NCBI GenBank assembly: GCA_030272585.1
Contig: BSYQ01000001.1
Location: 4,774,001 to 4,838,000 of the forward strand
Reading direction: 5' to 3'
DNA: 64,000 nucleotides
From: Bryopsis sp. KO-2023
Taxonomy: Eukaryota; Chlorophyta; Ulvophyceae; Bryopsidales; Bryopsidaceae
The translations under genes were made by a program, and so were the position numbers. Below, piece after piece: positions 21,484 through 33,915 of this stretch. The number at the start of each line of letters is the position of its first letter. Within the stretch, counting starts at the first letter, position 1. The notes under the pieces were generated by a model. It made no database searches. It saw only the letters and a program-made list of their open reading frames with translations, and had not been told where the DNA came from.

Positions 21484-23106
21484 TCAGGCGGCTGCAAGTC
21501 TCACCTGACAACACAAACTCAATTTATACCATTCACAAAAAAGAAGCAACAAAGCCATTCCATGATAGAGTGTTTGCTGATGTTCCCTGGCAAAAGCATT
21601 CGAAAAAGACCCCCTTTCCTCCATCAGCAAGAAAAGAGCAGGCTTTTCCCAAAATGACGATCGACGACTGCACATTCGCTGTCTCTGTATTAGCTGAACA
21701 CCACAGCGCATCCCCGAAAAAAGGAGGATTCGATCCATGCAAAATGTTGCATAAAAACCATAGCAAATGCTCACCTTCAATTCTCTTGCTTCTTGGCAAA
21801 CGGCACAAGGGGAACAGAACATGTGGACCGTACAATCTCCACAGGGTTCGTGTCTTAACCCATATTTTTCCCGCAAGTCTCGTCGGTTAAGACCCCCCAC
21901 ACCTGTGAGAAGAGAAGCAGGAAAAAAAAAAGAGTAAATAAATAATGAATATAATAAGAAGAAATATAAGAAAGTGACCACAAGTCTACATTATATAGCA
22001 ACATCCTGAACTGAAATCCTTGAAGCTGGAGGGTGGGAATTCCTGTTCCTATCACCTTCATGCATATTCAAAATCGAAATGTGTGGGTGATGTCAGACAC
22101 TCCAAAATACAAAAAAAAGAGATAAATAAATTAATGAATGAATAAAGAAAAAAATAAATACATGAATAAGTGATACATTAAGAGAAAAATGGAGAGATAA
22201 ATGAATGAAAGCATGAATAATAAGTCGATAAACTAATCAATAAAGAGAAATGATATGTTGACGGACTGGCCACAGAAATACGAGGATCTGAAATTTGTTG
22301 GAGAAAGCTTACAACACCAGCAGTAGACGGTCGTCAAAGAATAGAGCAAACATGGGCAGCAGCATCCGCTTGCGACAGGGGGTGGTACTTTGTTGATTAA
22401 ATCTTGTTGTGATTGGACTTGGGTCAAAGAGCTGACGTTTTCTCCGAACAGGCAAGCGGTGCAGAACAGTCCCCACACACCTGGCATTCCAACAGCACAT
22501 CTAAGAAACAGAAGCAAACCCAACATTGGCAAATACGGCCTTTCAGGGGCAACCTTACAGAAAATCGTATAACCTTCTATTTTTTCAAGGTTGTTGAAAA
22601 TGATCTGCAACCTTGCCTTCCTATTAGCATGCACATCCAAGAGGGGGGGGTCGACAGAAGGTCATTCATGAGGTTTGTTCCTTTTTGTGTGTCTTCTCAT
22701 AGAGGGAAAATAACCCCAGCAAAATGACCCGAAATTCGTGGGCCCTGATCTGGCAGATATTACACGTCACCAGGTTGTTCCAAATGGAGAGGGAAAAATG
22801 ATTCACAGCATTCCAGTGTTCAACCTAAAAGAAAAAACCTAGAGCTCCCCAGTCTCCCAAAAAACTGCTGGGCGTTTTCTTGGCACCACAGCCCTTGCCC
22901 TCTCTTGCTCAAAATACAGTCTTCCCCTCCCCCAAGTGTTAACAACAAAAAAAGAACAATAGAAAGAAAGAAAGCAGCGGTCCTTTCGGAAAGAGACGCC
23001 CTTTCCACAGGGAACATTCTTTTAACGTGGCACGAACGCACTCACATAGGCCAGCGTCGTCCAGGCAACCGAACAATCCAGTCGACCAGTCCTTCTCTCC
23101 GCTCAT
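21484..23106 (-). CDS. PLAC8 family cysteine-rich protein
   Basis: Exons complement 23046-23106, 22313-22480, 21775-21902 and 21484-21504 give 125 aa, with all phases consistent. It reads through the full PLAC8 domain: WSTGLFGCLDDAGLC, then FCTACLFGEN, a CCCPCLLYSL hydrophobic stretch, LREKYGLRHEPCGDC and FCSPCAVCQEARELK. Family members (plant cell number regulators and PCR metal-resistance proteins, animal PLAC8/cornifelin, fungal homologues) are small membrane-associated proteins implicated in divalent-metal transport or organ size control. The two cysteine-rich hydrophobic segments here would fit one or two membrane passes. The last exon has only six sense codons (VRLAAA) and is the weakest part of the model. 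The start is 375 bp from the PEN-2 start on the opposite strand. Confidence 0.88.
22086..22250. repeat. A-rich tetranucleotide-type degenerate repeat
   Basis: A run of degenerate AATA/AATG/GATA-type units (aaataaat, gaatgaat, ataaata) within the second intron of the PLAC8 gene. It is low-complexity and not a mobile element by any visible end structure. Confidence 0.7.
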
Positions 23107-23481
23107 GATAAAAAAATTAATCAACTGTGGCAGGGCGCACCAAAAAAATACAGCATTCGGAGCTTCACGCGCTGCTGCGAAACGCTCGCTGGACAGAGAG
23201 AAAGATACGCGCTGCCCCCAGCGACATCATATTTGGGGTCGTCAGAGCGCAGCTGAGCGGAAGGCCATCCTCACTTTCTCACAGCTTCCAAAAACGTAAA
23301 AATGTGTGTCAAATTGCGTAACAAAATTTCGAATCGAACGAAATTATGCTATTTTTTTTGGCTCCGATTCAAACAGACGTGCATAAAACTGCCCTTCGCA
23401 AAAGGGGTGAGTCCTTGGGTATTGAGCTGAAGTCGTTCTGTTGCTTTTTTTTTTCTTTCGTGGTGTGCTGTGGAGACTCTT

Positions 23482-24533
23482 ATGGAGACCACGGCGGTAC
23501 CTATGGGGGATAGCACGCGGGTGTTCACCATCGATGGCGAGGAAATGGAGATCGATAAAGCCAGAGCACTCAGCAGACGTAATTCGTATCAAAACTGATC
23601 CTTTTCCGACCTTTTCGTGTCCCCGTTCTCCTATCCAATTCATAAACCTTGCAACGGAGCATGTATCAGAAACGGAGCTTACATAGTCTTTTGTGGATTT
23701 CTTTTTCCCCCTTTTTTTTCTTTTTCTCCCTTTTTGAGTGACCAGAGGGAAGGACAGTGGACTAACTGGTCGTTTTTGTTTCTTAATTGCACTGTATTTG
23801 ATGGGGTTTGCTCTGCTACCATGGATGTGGTTCACCAATGTCTGGCTGTTCTGGCCCACCCTGAAGAGGGGTGATGATCCTGTCGTAAAAAAATGTGAGA
23901 AAATCAAGATACGTTCATCCCTGTTATGCTTTGCATATTGTTTTGAACTTTGAAAAAGTGTCCATGCAGCAGCTCATAGCACACCAGCAGTATTTATTTA
24001 TTTAATATTTATTTAATATTTATTTATATTTATTTATTGTTTTTTTTGGGGGGGGGGTGGACTTCATTCCACTCAAAATTGGGAGAAATGCTCCTGGCCT
24101 GCTTCATCCCCCCCGCCCCCACCGCTCCAACAAAAAAATGAAAGAAAGAAACCAAAAGAAGCAGACGTGTTTTTCAGTGTTTCTCAACGTAGCTTCACCT
24201 TCAGGATTTTATTCAGAAGATAGTTTTCTTGATTCTGCACAGTTTCCAGTGATTTTCTTATTGCACACGAATGGATCCTGGAGCATGGCCAGTTATTACT
24301 CAAACCCAGTGCAATTTATCCCGATCACAACTCTCTGACTTTCTTTTGTCCCTTTTTTTCTTCCTTTATCAGATACCCAATCCTCAGCGATAGGGTTTTG
24401 TATTGCAAGTGCGATTTTCCTTCCGTGGATGCTATCCTATTTGATCGGGGGCGAAGCACTATTCGGGAAAGATCTTTTCAGAAAATTGGATTCTTCAAGA
24501 TTGGACTTGGAGGCTTATGGGGCCCCCTTCTAA
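23482..24533 (+). CDS. PSENEN: Gamma-secretase subunit PEN-2
   Basis: Three exons: 23482-23578, 23748-23894 and 24373-24533, giving 134 aa against 101 in human. The second exon gives LALYLMGFALLPWMW-type sequence (ALYLMGFALLPWMWFTNVWL), matching the human YLGGFAFLPFLWLVNIFW region. The third gives SAIGFCIASAIFLPWMLSYL, matching the second hydrophobic hairpin. The N-terminus is about 30 residues longer than in animals and acidic. The conserved C-terminal DYLSF of animals is not seen; the end reads LDLEAYGAPF. PEN-2 is a small membrane subunit needed for presenilin endoproteolysis in the gamma-secretase complex of endomembranes and plasma membrane. The gene is head-to-head with the PLAC8 gene. 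Confidence 0.85.
23988..24042. repeat. TTTA/TATT-rich simple repeat
   Basis: A degenerate TTTA/AATATTT tract followed by poly-T and poly-G in the second intron of the PEN-2 gene. It is simple-sequence DNA with no end structure of a transposon. Confidence 0.8.
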
Positions 24534-25152
24534 CATCAACATCCTCTAAATCCAGTTGATCCAGTTTATTTTCTGCAACAGAAAATTGGGAAGGGGCCAA
24601 GGAAAGGGCGGGGGGGAAGTTGTAACAAGAAAGTGAATAATAGCACGTGGAGGAGGATTCCCAATTCTTCTAATTTCAAGTTCTTTTTTCAGCTTGTCTG
24701 AAAAAAAATATGCCATTGTGGGCTGTACGATTGGGATTGTGAAGGGAGCCGGTACAAGTTTTCAACTGGAGAATATCAGAAATCGGTCGGTGCTGTGTGT
24801 AAAGATATCGTTGAGAAATAGTTTTATCGTTTCGCAATGAAGGGGGGGGGGATGGTTCACTGGCAATCTGGTGGTCCAGGGCAAAACCCCAGCCAAACAC
24901 ATATCAAAGACATCATTCCACTGTTTTGTCTGCACAAAACTGACTGGCGCGCGCAGCCGCCAGGTCCCCAACAAACAGCCCCACAACGCAACGATTCCAG
25001 TGGGTTGACGTCTTTTCTTGAGGCTAATCCCTGGTCCGGTGTCGGACTGGGGTCCTTAAAATAGGAACACAGACGCGACTAATCGATGCTCCTTCCTTGA
25101 AGATGCCTTTTAGTCTTGAGTCGGCCAGCGTCGAGAGGCAAATCTGAGCAGC
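24534..25152. other. Spacer between PEN-2 and Tul1-like genes
   Basis: 619 bp between two genes on the same strand, containing G-runs and no exon or RNA gene that I can support. The promoter of the Tul1-like gene presumably lies here. Confidence 0.5.
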
Positions 25153-28100
25153 ATGCCACTGTTCCCAGGCGTCGACCGATTGCGTTCCAGTCTTGTGCAA
25201 GTGTGCGCAGGAGTATTGATTGTGGTCGTCACTTTGAGCATCGCGCAAGCAGGGGAAAAGGAGCTGAATCAGGTGAGCGCGTAGTGACTGAACGAACAAA
25301 CGAATGTACAAGACTCGTTAGAAGGGCTGCTCTAATTTTCTTTTAGCAGTCACCATAGCGTTGAATAGAAATATGGTAGACGGGGAGAAAGGGGGGGGGG
25401 GATGCAGGAAAAGAAAGTGGTGGTTCAGGGTGTGTCACTCTTTTTATTCAAATCAGTTTGTGGATTTGCAATAAAGATTTTCATTTTTTTTCAGGAAAAG
25501 TCCGATCCCCCTGAGGAATCTCCTGCAGCCCCATTATCTATCGTCACAGAAAATGGGTTACCCAGCAATGTGTCGGGTTACTATGAAGGTGACATCCCAC
25601 ACTCAAAAACACCACTGGTTTTTGTCTTTCAGTAATTCTGTTTCATTGATTTGCACTGTCCATCCGTCCTCTATCGATCGACTGTATTGATTACTTTTTG
25701 CTCGAGTATTTTTTGGGAAGAAAGAAAAAAAAAAATCCTGAACAATGAAAGAAGAAAAAAAATACATAGTCCGTTTTTTTTGGCATCAGGTCATTGGACA
25801 AGCGGAACCATAGATGATCGATTGAAAAGGAATACTCGTTTCGTCAGGGGTGAAAAGGGGGTGTTTTTAATGGAGCTGACTTCTGGTCCCCAAAGAAATT
25901 CTGGAATTCAAGTAGTAAAGGTACGTTACATCCATTGAGGCTGACCCTCAAAATCATGGAGCTTGATTTAAGGAAAATAAAATTTAAAATATGTTGTTAT
26001 ATAAGTTTTTTTTGGGGGGCGGGGGAATATGGTTGTATAGAGATTGGTAGATACTCTTTTCCTGAATTTCATTTCACCACATTGGAACCAGTGAGTTCTA
26101 TTTCTTTTTTCCTTTTTTTTTCCTTTTCCTTTTCTTTTTTTCTTTTTCTTTTTCGGTTTGTTTCGTTTCGTTTTTTTTTTGTTTTCTTGGGGTGGGGGGG
26201 GGGCAAAGGGATTGGTCAAAATTCTTTCAATGTTTCAGTGAACTACCAATGAGGTTTCGTTGTTCTTCAGGGCGATATCGTGCTGAGGGAGGAGGATGGC
26301 CTTCGAATGTCCGATGTGGATTTTCGAATGAAAGTGGAGGGGTTCTTCGTGTACGATGTTGGCAGAATCAAGGCGGAGCTCAAAACCTCACGGCCGATCA
26401 ACGTCAGACTCACTCCGGCAGAAATAGCGTCGAGGGGCCCCGAGTACAGGTGGAGATGCGATGCCCCAGGTTCTTAACTACCCAAAAATAGAAGAAAAAA
26501 AAAGGATTCTTCCTAGATTTTTCCAATAATTTTCACTCTGAAATCGTTGTTTGCTTGAGGCCTGTCCCCACACTGGGAAAAAGTTGACTTGAAGAAAAAA
26601 GATGCTATATATTCACAAGAGTTGACCATTTTTAGTTTCTGTGTAGATCTGCTTTGCGGAAGGAAGCTGCCCGATGGTCGCGGACTCCCCATCCAATAAT
26701 GAAATTTGGTAGGAGTGCAGATGAGCAACTCGAGTTCGTGAAAGAATGTCGATTCGAGGTGGACTTGCATGCGACATTGGCCGACGAAGATGAGGGGGAT
26801 GGCAGCCATGGATTGCTCAGCGGGCCAAAGAGGAATCTATTGGGCGATTCTGTAGAAAAACCTCGATTGAAGGTGAGTGTCCGGACAGAACGCTACAGCT
26901 GGGAGTTTCTGTGGCTGCTCAGGGGAATGCAGAATCTTCTCGGGACCTCGGCAACCCTAGCAAAAGTTTTTTTATCACATGGATTCTTGACTTTCGGGTG
27001 TGTGTGTGTTTTGTTACAGATGCTGGGCTCCCTGTCGAGTCCGAATTGCAACGTGTCATTGTCACTGAATGCGACGTCTTTCCAGCTGGAAAAATTCTAT
27101 GCGAAATCTGTGCACTACACCGTGGTGGCCACCATAGTGACGTTTGCCCAAATTCTGCTCCTCATAAATCAAATGAAAGTGACAGCTACCCCAGCTTCGG
27201 CCATGAGGGTGTCCATGTTGAGCATCAGTCAGCAGGCGACAATGGATGCTTATCTTTGCCTGCTTCATCTAACAGCAGGCAAGGTTGCACTTTTTATTTA
27301 TAAAAAAAAAGAGTTGCAACAGATCAGGTTGTTTTGTTTTTTTCTTTTGTGTGTGTGCATGAGGGAATGTCTATGCATTGATATCGTAACTGGTGTTGTT
27401 TTTTTCGATCGCGGAGGATATTGAAAAACGAAAAGTCGGGTTAGCCTTGGTGAGGAATGGCTCATGCAGCGCTTATCAGATCCATAATTTTCACAGATTT
27501 TGAATTTGTGATATGATGCAAAAACGGTTTTGAATCTGTGAAGGGTTTGCAAAAAAATAAAACACCACCAGTGTTTCATGTTCTGTGTTACAAAGAGTGC
27601 TGCAAATTTTTTTCTAAAATAGAAAAACGACAGGGTTTTTTTCCACTGTTTGTGTTCCAACAACCATTTGATGCTGCTGACCTTCAGGCATCATCCGTGA
27701 GCCGCTGTTCAATGCTTTTGCCATGGTTTCCTTTTTCGAATTCGTCCTCTTTGCGATTTTCGAGATGCGATACATGCTGCTGGTGTGGCGAGCTCAGAGG
27801 GGCCAAACCCTGGACCCTTGGGACACCCGCCGAGAACTCTCCATTCTCTACACCAGATTCTATGCAGTGTTGCTGGGAGGCATCATTTTCGCCTATCGAC
27901 TCTACAAGCACATGAACATTGTGATATTCTTCAGCTACTCGTTCTGGGTACCCCAAATCTTTCATTGCATTCAGAAGGATGTCCGCCAACCTCTGAGGCC
28001 ACTCTTCGTTGTTGGAATGACGATATGCAGGTAGGAGCCAAATCGTTTCTGTTTGTTTTTGTGGGGAAAGGGTGCATCGGCTCAACCGGCCGTTTCGTGG

Positions 28101-28632
28101 GTATGCCGTCATCAATCAGTTAAGAAGAATCAAATGGCTGTTTGGTGGTGATTCGAAATGAGCATGAGCATTTGTGTGGGTCCCCCCACCCCCACCCCCC
28201 TCTTTCAGGATGATGCTCCCTCTGTACGTCTACGGATGCCCGCAAAACCTGCTGGGCGTAAAACCCAATCCCGGTTTATGCCTGGGTTTATCGTTCTACA
28301 TGTTCATCCAAGTTGCTCTTCTGTTGGTGCAATCTGCCTATGGCCCCCATTGTTTCGTTCCCAAGAGGTTTTTGCCCGACAAGCATGACTACTTCCGGTC
28401 CCTCGATGCACAGGAGCTGGAGGAATACAGAGCAGCCGGCGAGGGGGACGAGGAAACCGGGCACTCAGGAATAATAGAATGTGTGATTTGCATGAGCGGG
28501 GTGGAAATTCGAAGGCCGATGTCCCGGATGGTGACGCCTTGTGGGCATTTCTTCCATCCCCAGTGTTTGCAGCGGTGGATGGATGTTAAAATGGAATGCC
28601 CGACGTGTCGACAAAATCTACCACCTCTATGA
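25153..28632 (+). CDS. Tul1/Dsc1/FLYING SAUCER-like transmembrane RING E3 ligase
   Basis: Eight exons: 25153-25272, 25495-25588, 25790-25920, 26271-26449, 26647-26872, 27020-27278, 27688-28030, 28209-28632, giving 591 aa. An N-terminal signal/anchor (RSSLVQVCAGVLIVVVTLSI) is followed by a lumenal region (HWTSGTIDD, FFVYDVGRIKAEL) as in fungal Tul1. Next is a multi-pass membrane domain of about seven helices with the family motifs MDAYLCLLHLTAG and FEMRYMLLVWRAQR. The C-terminal RING-H2 reads C-x2-C (CVICMS), CGHFFHPQC and CPTCRQNLP. The protein would be the catalytic subunit of a Golgi/endosomal Dsc-type ubiquitin ligase for membrane-protein quality control. Intron 6 starts with GC (AG|gcaagg at 27279); only that donor keeps the family frame (TAGIIREPLFNAF). 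Confidence 0.92.
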
Positions 28633-29328
28633 TATGCGGTGTGTGTGGTGTTGGGTTGAGGGTGTTTGGTATTTAATGGATTGTGGGGTTGGCCGAGAAC
28701 AGGCTTGGATGTATTAAGATGGGGGTGATGTAGGATTAGTCATGACAATGGGCAAGGCAAGATCTCAAAGAGGATGCAAATAGTAGGCATATATAGCTTA
28801 TGGTTGGGTTGTGATCAACAATTATGTCGGGAGGGCAAATCGGTCCGGGCGGAGGGGGTGGATGTCGCAACGTGCAGTGATTGTGACTTCCTGTCCCTGA
28901 TTTCTTTGGAAAATACGACTTCAAGACTGTCGAATGCTGAGACAGAGAGAGATGGAGAACAAAAAAAACACACTTTCGGCACAACCATCAACCTGGCCCA
29001 TAATCATATTTAATAACTGTCACCAATAGATACTCCTTTTCTTGCTGGATTAAAAGGTGCATTGCAACTCCAAAATCTCTACATGACCCTAGTACCTCAA
29101 CTCGGGTTACATATCCTTCCATGTATGTTCAAAACATAGTTCTAGTGTCACCCTCCAACTCACATCGATGATAGAGCGACCAATAATGTTTGTCTATCTG
29201 CTACTGTCCAGGGGTTGCCCCTTCTGTCAAAATCAATACCTCTAGACAATACATACGATCATTTATATACAAGTACATTTTCGCACAATTTGGGTAAGCA
29301 AATTCGAGTAAAATTACAAGTATTATTT
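28633..29328. other. Tail-to-tail spacer between Tul1-like and BT1 genes
   Basis: About 700 bp of convergent 3' flank. No exon, repeat or RNA gene recognised. Confidence 0.6.
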
Positions 29329-32300
29329 TTACACCATCTCCCCATCTGGCTCATCCTTGTCTTCTTCTGGTAGGAAACGCAGGAATCCGAGAGGCAAGAG
29401 TGTGCTCAGCACACAGATTGTTACTAATGTCGATAAATTACTGAAATCAGTGGCAGTGACGCCCAACGCTTGGGTGAGTACACCGCCGAGGGCTTGCCCG
29501 GTAAACGAACCTCCATTCAGAATGCTCATCAACAAGGCAAAAAGACTAGCTTCCACTCCATCGGGACATATCCTGGCTGCAAGCACCAGCACAGGCATGA
29601 ACGCAACCTGCACAAAAAAAGCCAAAATAATGTTTTTAAACACACAGCGTCAATTCTGCAACAATCGGGACACCAAATTATTTCCGGAGTCACAAAAGCT
29701 TCATGGGCGTGGGAAAAAATGAATAGTATACTGTTTTCACACAATATTCTTCTGTTAAACAGGGCATTTCAGGGAGCAAAACGAAATGAAACTGGGAAGA
29801 CTCTGTCACACCTGGCCAATCACTTCCAAAATGACGGAGTCTCCCAGCACAAAGAGTTGGTCGCTCAACCCCAAGGATCTGTTGGCCCCTGTGACTAACA
29901 GCAATTGAGACAGACCCAGCAGCGTGCCGAAAAGACTCGTCCACAGAAACATTCGCTTCAGAGGAATATTTTTCAGGAACAGATTGTAGACCCCCACACC
30001 CCCCAGACTGGCGACCTGCCCCACGAGGGTTACTCGCCCCATGAACTCCGGCTGGAAGTGCAAATGCTCCGTGTAGAAAAAGAACATTGCGGATGAAGAG
30101 CTCGGAGTCGCCTAATCGTCAGGAATTCCAACAAACACTTTCAGAAAATGATGCTTTTTTCTATTGGAATGTCATTCATCACAAGCTTTTTTCTTTCCCG
30201 GATTGGGTTTCCTTTTTTTGGTCAGGGGAACCCTCCCCTCAAAAAAAACCGTAGTGCGAGGGTACTCACCATCCACAGAAAAACAAAGATTGCCGGAAAG
30301 AAGATTTTTTCGTCTTTGAATGCATTCCACAACGCCTGGAGCTGGAACAAGAGCTGCGAACTGAACTGCGTTGGTCGAATCTCGCTTGCCACACCATCTG
30401 CAAAGAAAAGAAAAAAAAAAACAAAAACACATGAGCGTCATTTTTAATTTTTTTTTCGGTATGCTTGAGGAAAAAAACAAGAAAAAAATCACATCAGTTG
30501 TGCAGCCCAAAAAAAAATCGTAAATTAGACGAAGAAAAACACAAGCCAATTCTGAAGGGGGGGGGGAATCTTATGAAATCTTCTCACCATACATCAAGTA
30601 AAACAAAAAACCAGTGCTTGAATGGCATAAAAAATTGCTCGAAGAGGACAGAAGCGGCCTTCGTTGGAAACTTCAGCAAAAGGAAAGAAAAAAAAAAAAA
30701 AAAAGAGGAACAACTATCAGGCAACCGACCAATCTTGCCTTCTTCCTTCCTGATTTTGCTGTCGATCCGTTCTTCATATACGAACAACGAGGAGAATGAC
30801 ACCAACAAAGGGAAGACTGCCACGATGGCAAAAACCGTTCTTGGTCCGAATTCTTGCACCAAATAGCCACTGTAGTAGGAGCTTACGATGCCACCGACCG
30901 CCGCCGAACCCCAGCACAAAGACTGCAAGGAGCCAGCCGTCGCCTGAGACAAAAAAAACACATGTTGCAAATTCAATACCTAGAAAGCCACCAGACAATC
31001 CATTCTGATGAGCAAGCCAAAAAACATCCGTGGTTCTTTCCCAGTCCAGCATGCCACTATTTCGCACGATAAATGAAAAATTCCAGCTCTGTGCGGTGCC
31101 ATTTTTTTAATACTGAATACAGACTGACATGGGTGCAAGGTGTTTTTTTCTTACCTGTGGTGCTCCTCGAGATCGTGCCACCACCACCGAGTCTATGACC
31201 ACATCGCTGCAAGCGGTCCCGAGGGAAGCGACCACCATCATCACCACAGCCCCTTGCACCGTTCCAATACTGGTGCTCATGCAAACCCAAGCTGACGCAC
31301 CTGAAACCATTATAAAAAAAATATTGGTTCTGTCAAGGTGGAACAAGAAATGCACAAAGATACGTCGCCTGTAGAAAATGAAATCTTCCATTCGTTCCTC
31401 CAAGGGTATTTTTTTTCATGATGCTATATCTCCTTCAAGAAAAAGAAGTTTTCCGGCTTCTTTGGGGTAGTTTTTCTTGTTTTTTTTTTGGGAAGGCATG
31501 AAATCTCGGAAAGCACATAGCACCCCAGTGTTTCTCGCAGAATTTTGTAAACATTTCAAACCATATGCATTCGTTGATGTACAAACGAAGGGACCCCAGT
31601 GCCAGCGAAAGACTGCTTTTTATTTCTTACTCAAGAGGCCGCAAGCCACGAGATAGGATCTACGCCTATATCCAAACAGAGGAATGGTGTCGCTGGTGAA
31701 TCCGTACAAAGGTTTGATCAGCCATGGGAATTTTCCCAAGCCCTCCAAAAATGCAATCTGTTCCCACACACAACAAAAGATATGGTTTTTTGGTTGTTCT
31801 TTTTTTGCGGATCAAAGTGCACATAATTTCAAACGATATGCAACATGTGTTGAATCTAACATGTTCAGTCTGCTGACCGAAACTTTTCATTGGATTCAGA
31901 AAACTTGCTTTCCTGAAGAGTGTCTCAAATCATCAGAAAGAGGTTCCAGGATCAAAGAATGCACCAAACCACAACAGTGGATCGATTATTTACAAAAAGT
32001 ATTTTTAAAAAAATTCTAGATGGTTCACTGTGCCCTCACCTGAGCTGGGCCCTGCATGAGCGTATCTTTCAGAAAATACGACATCGCTAATTTTGACAAA
32101 GAAACGATGCCCTGGACAAAATAAACTGCAAAAATAAGCAAACAACATCTTCCTTTTCCACTCCAATCCAGATAATCTAACAAATGCTTGGATCAACACC
32201 AAACAAAAACACATGCACGACCGCCCCGGCCACATCAGACTGGACCCCAATCTATCATTTCGGGGGGTTTATTTTCTTTCCCAAGCGTACCGCACGCAAA

Positions 32301-32820
32301 ATTAGATCATCCGCAGCACAATTTTCGCGAGTTTGATTTTTCAAGTTTGAATTTTCGGTGTTAAGGTTGATCTTGTTGACTGGAAATTCTCTCTCAACAT
32401 ACCCATGGAGATCGCAAATAATTCCGGGGAGAGATCGAGGCCCAACAGTTTAATGTCGGAGCTCTTCATTTTGTGATTCGATCCCACCAACCCCATTTCA
32501 ACGCTCTCCCCCTCCCCTTTCGAATCGTCGATTTCGATTTCCGGCAAAACCTCGACCTCGACCTCGTTGTCTCGAACTGTCGAATTTCTGACACCCAACC
32601 GCAGCCCCCGCTGACTGCGCGAGCCCACAGAAGAATAGAAACTGTTACAACGCGGCTGGTTCCTGGTGGAACCGCGAACCGCTTTCCGCCGCTTTATCGC
32701 TGAATTGAAAATGTGCCGCGAGAAGTGCAGCGCCTTCCGTTCAGAACACTGCAAACAAAAACTTTCTTTGGTGGACATCGTGAAAGAATTAGCAAGAGGA
32801 GGGAGCGCTGGCCGTCCCAT
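29329..32820 (-). CDS. Folate/biopterin transporter (BT1 family, MFS)
   Basis: Eight exons on the complement: 32403-32820, 32040-32125, 31631-31757, 31155-31300, 30730-30943, 30270-30397, 29812-30111, 29329-29607. Phases agree and give 565 aa from the ATG at 32820, or 551 aa from a second in-frame ATG at 32778. The first 100 residues are rich in S, R and K ([16 protein letters not shown]), consistent with a plastid or mitochondrial transit peptide. BT1 hallmarks follow: [81 protein letters not shown] and [15 protein letters not shown]. About twelve membrane spans are expected. Plant and cyanobacterial members import folates into plastids; protozoan ones import folate or biopterin at the plasma membrane. 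Substrate cannot be told from sequence. The weakest junction is the donor at 30729 (gtcggt). Confidence 0.9.
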
Positions 32821-33915
32821 GTCAGACGTCTTTTAGAACGTCCATGTGTTGGAGTGATTTGGTTTGGTGAATTCGTGCTGCAATCACACATGCGCATATG
32901 TTAACATATGTGAACATATGTGAACGAAAACGAAACCGCGCCGCCAAAAAGTTCAGGACCATCAATCCACTGAAACACTGTTGGCACGCAGATCGTTCGC
33001 CTGCGTGAATCGATTGCCGGACTAGTCCAGTGCTGGCGATAGAATGGGATCGACTTCGGATTGAGTAGCTGTAGGCCTTGCAAGTTCGGACCCGACCTAT
33101 TGTGAAAGAGCACAAAATTGTTGTTTTGCAGATTAAACATGCATGTCCCAACCATATCGATGCCTTTCCAAAAGATACAGGAGCGCGTGTCCTAGCAGTT
33201 CAATTTCCGCTCCAGGTCGGAGCATCGGGACTAACAACAAAATGAAGTGCCTGAACTGGTCAAAAGTAAGAATCCTGGTTTCAGAAACAACAATAGCCTG
33301 TTCCCTGAGGGGCCAACTCATGAAAGCAGGAGTGCCCTAAAGAGCTTCCACTGCCAACTCGGATCAGAACTGCCATGCAAGTGATGGCTTGGCAGTTCTG
33401 GGTTCTGTCGATTCTTTGAAGAGTTCTGTCGATTTTTTGAAGAATTCTGTCGATAATTTGAAGAGTTCTGTCGATTTTTTGAAGAATTCTGTCGATTTTT
33501 GAAGGATTTTTTTGAAGGAGTGACATGCATGTAATCAGTGCAGTCTTTTTCATTTTTTGGGGGTCACAACCTCGTGTGCAAAGTGTGGTCAAAAACGACT
33601 CAGCACAAACAGAGCGAAACTGTGAAACAAAGCCTAAAACACAATGCATACGGACCAAGAAGAAGGATATGCGCTCCAGGTGGATACGACTGGGAAGAAT
33701 CTGTCCAGTGTTCTCTATTGCAAATTAATACAATTCCCACCATCTATGCTTTCTGCACTACTTTCCCCAGCCAACCCCCCTCCCCTCTATTCTCGAATAC
33801 ATGGTAAAAGAATTCCTATGGCAGAACCCAACACAAACCACGTCTCATTTGACGAGCTGTACGGACCCTTCACGTTCGACAGGTCGTACAGAAAAGAGAA
33901 ACAACACTTATGCAT
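32821..33915. other. Spacer between BT1 and TELO2 genes with unassigned open stretches
   Basis: Both flanking genes are on the minus strand. A minus-strand stretch at 33133-33273 after a plausible acceptor (ctgaaaccag) reads FDQFRHFILLLVPMLRPGAE and then LLERHRYGWDMHV before a stop. It looks like a real exon but I could not join it to anything. A short plus-strand frame at 33821-33931 (MAEPNTNHVSFDELYGPF) and its antisense are equally unassigned. A 21-bp tandem repeat lies at 33402-33515. Confidence 0.35.
33402..33515. repeat. 21-bp minisatellite, five copies
   Basis: Five head-to-tail copies of a unit close to RTTCTGTCGATTTTTTGAAGA, starting at 33402, 33423, 33444, 33465 and 33486, followed by a decayed end. 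The period is a multiple of three, so open frames on the minus strand run through it with seven-residue repeats. I regard those as a consequence of the repeat. Confidence 0.9.

Noticed and set aside
28774-29013. Small open frames in the Tul1/BT1 spacer
   Set aside because: Short, poorly composed, and located between two convergent 3' ends where untranslated sequence is expected.
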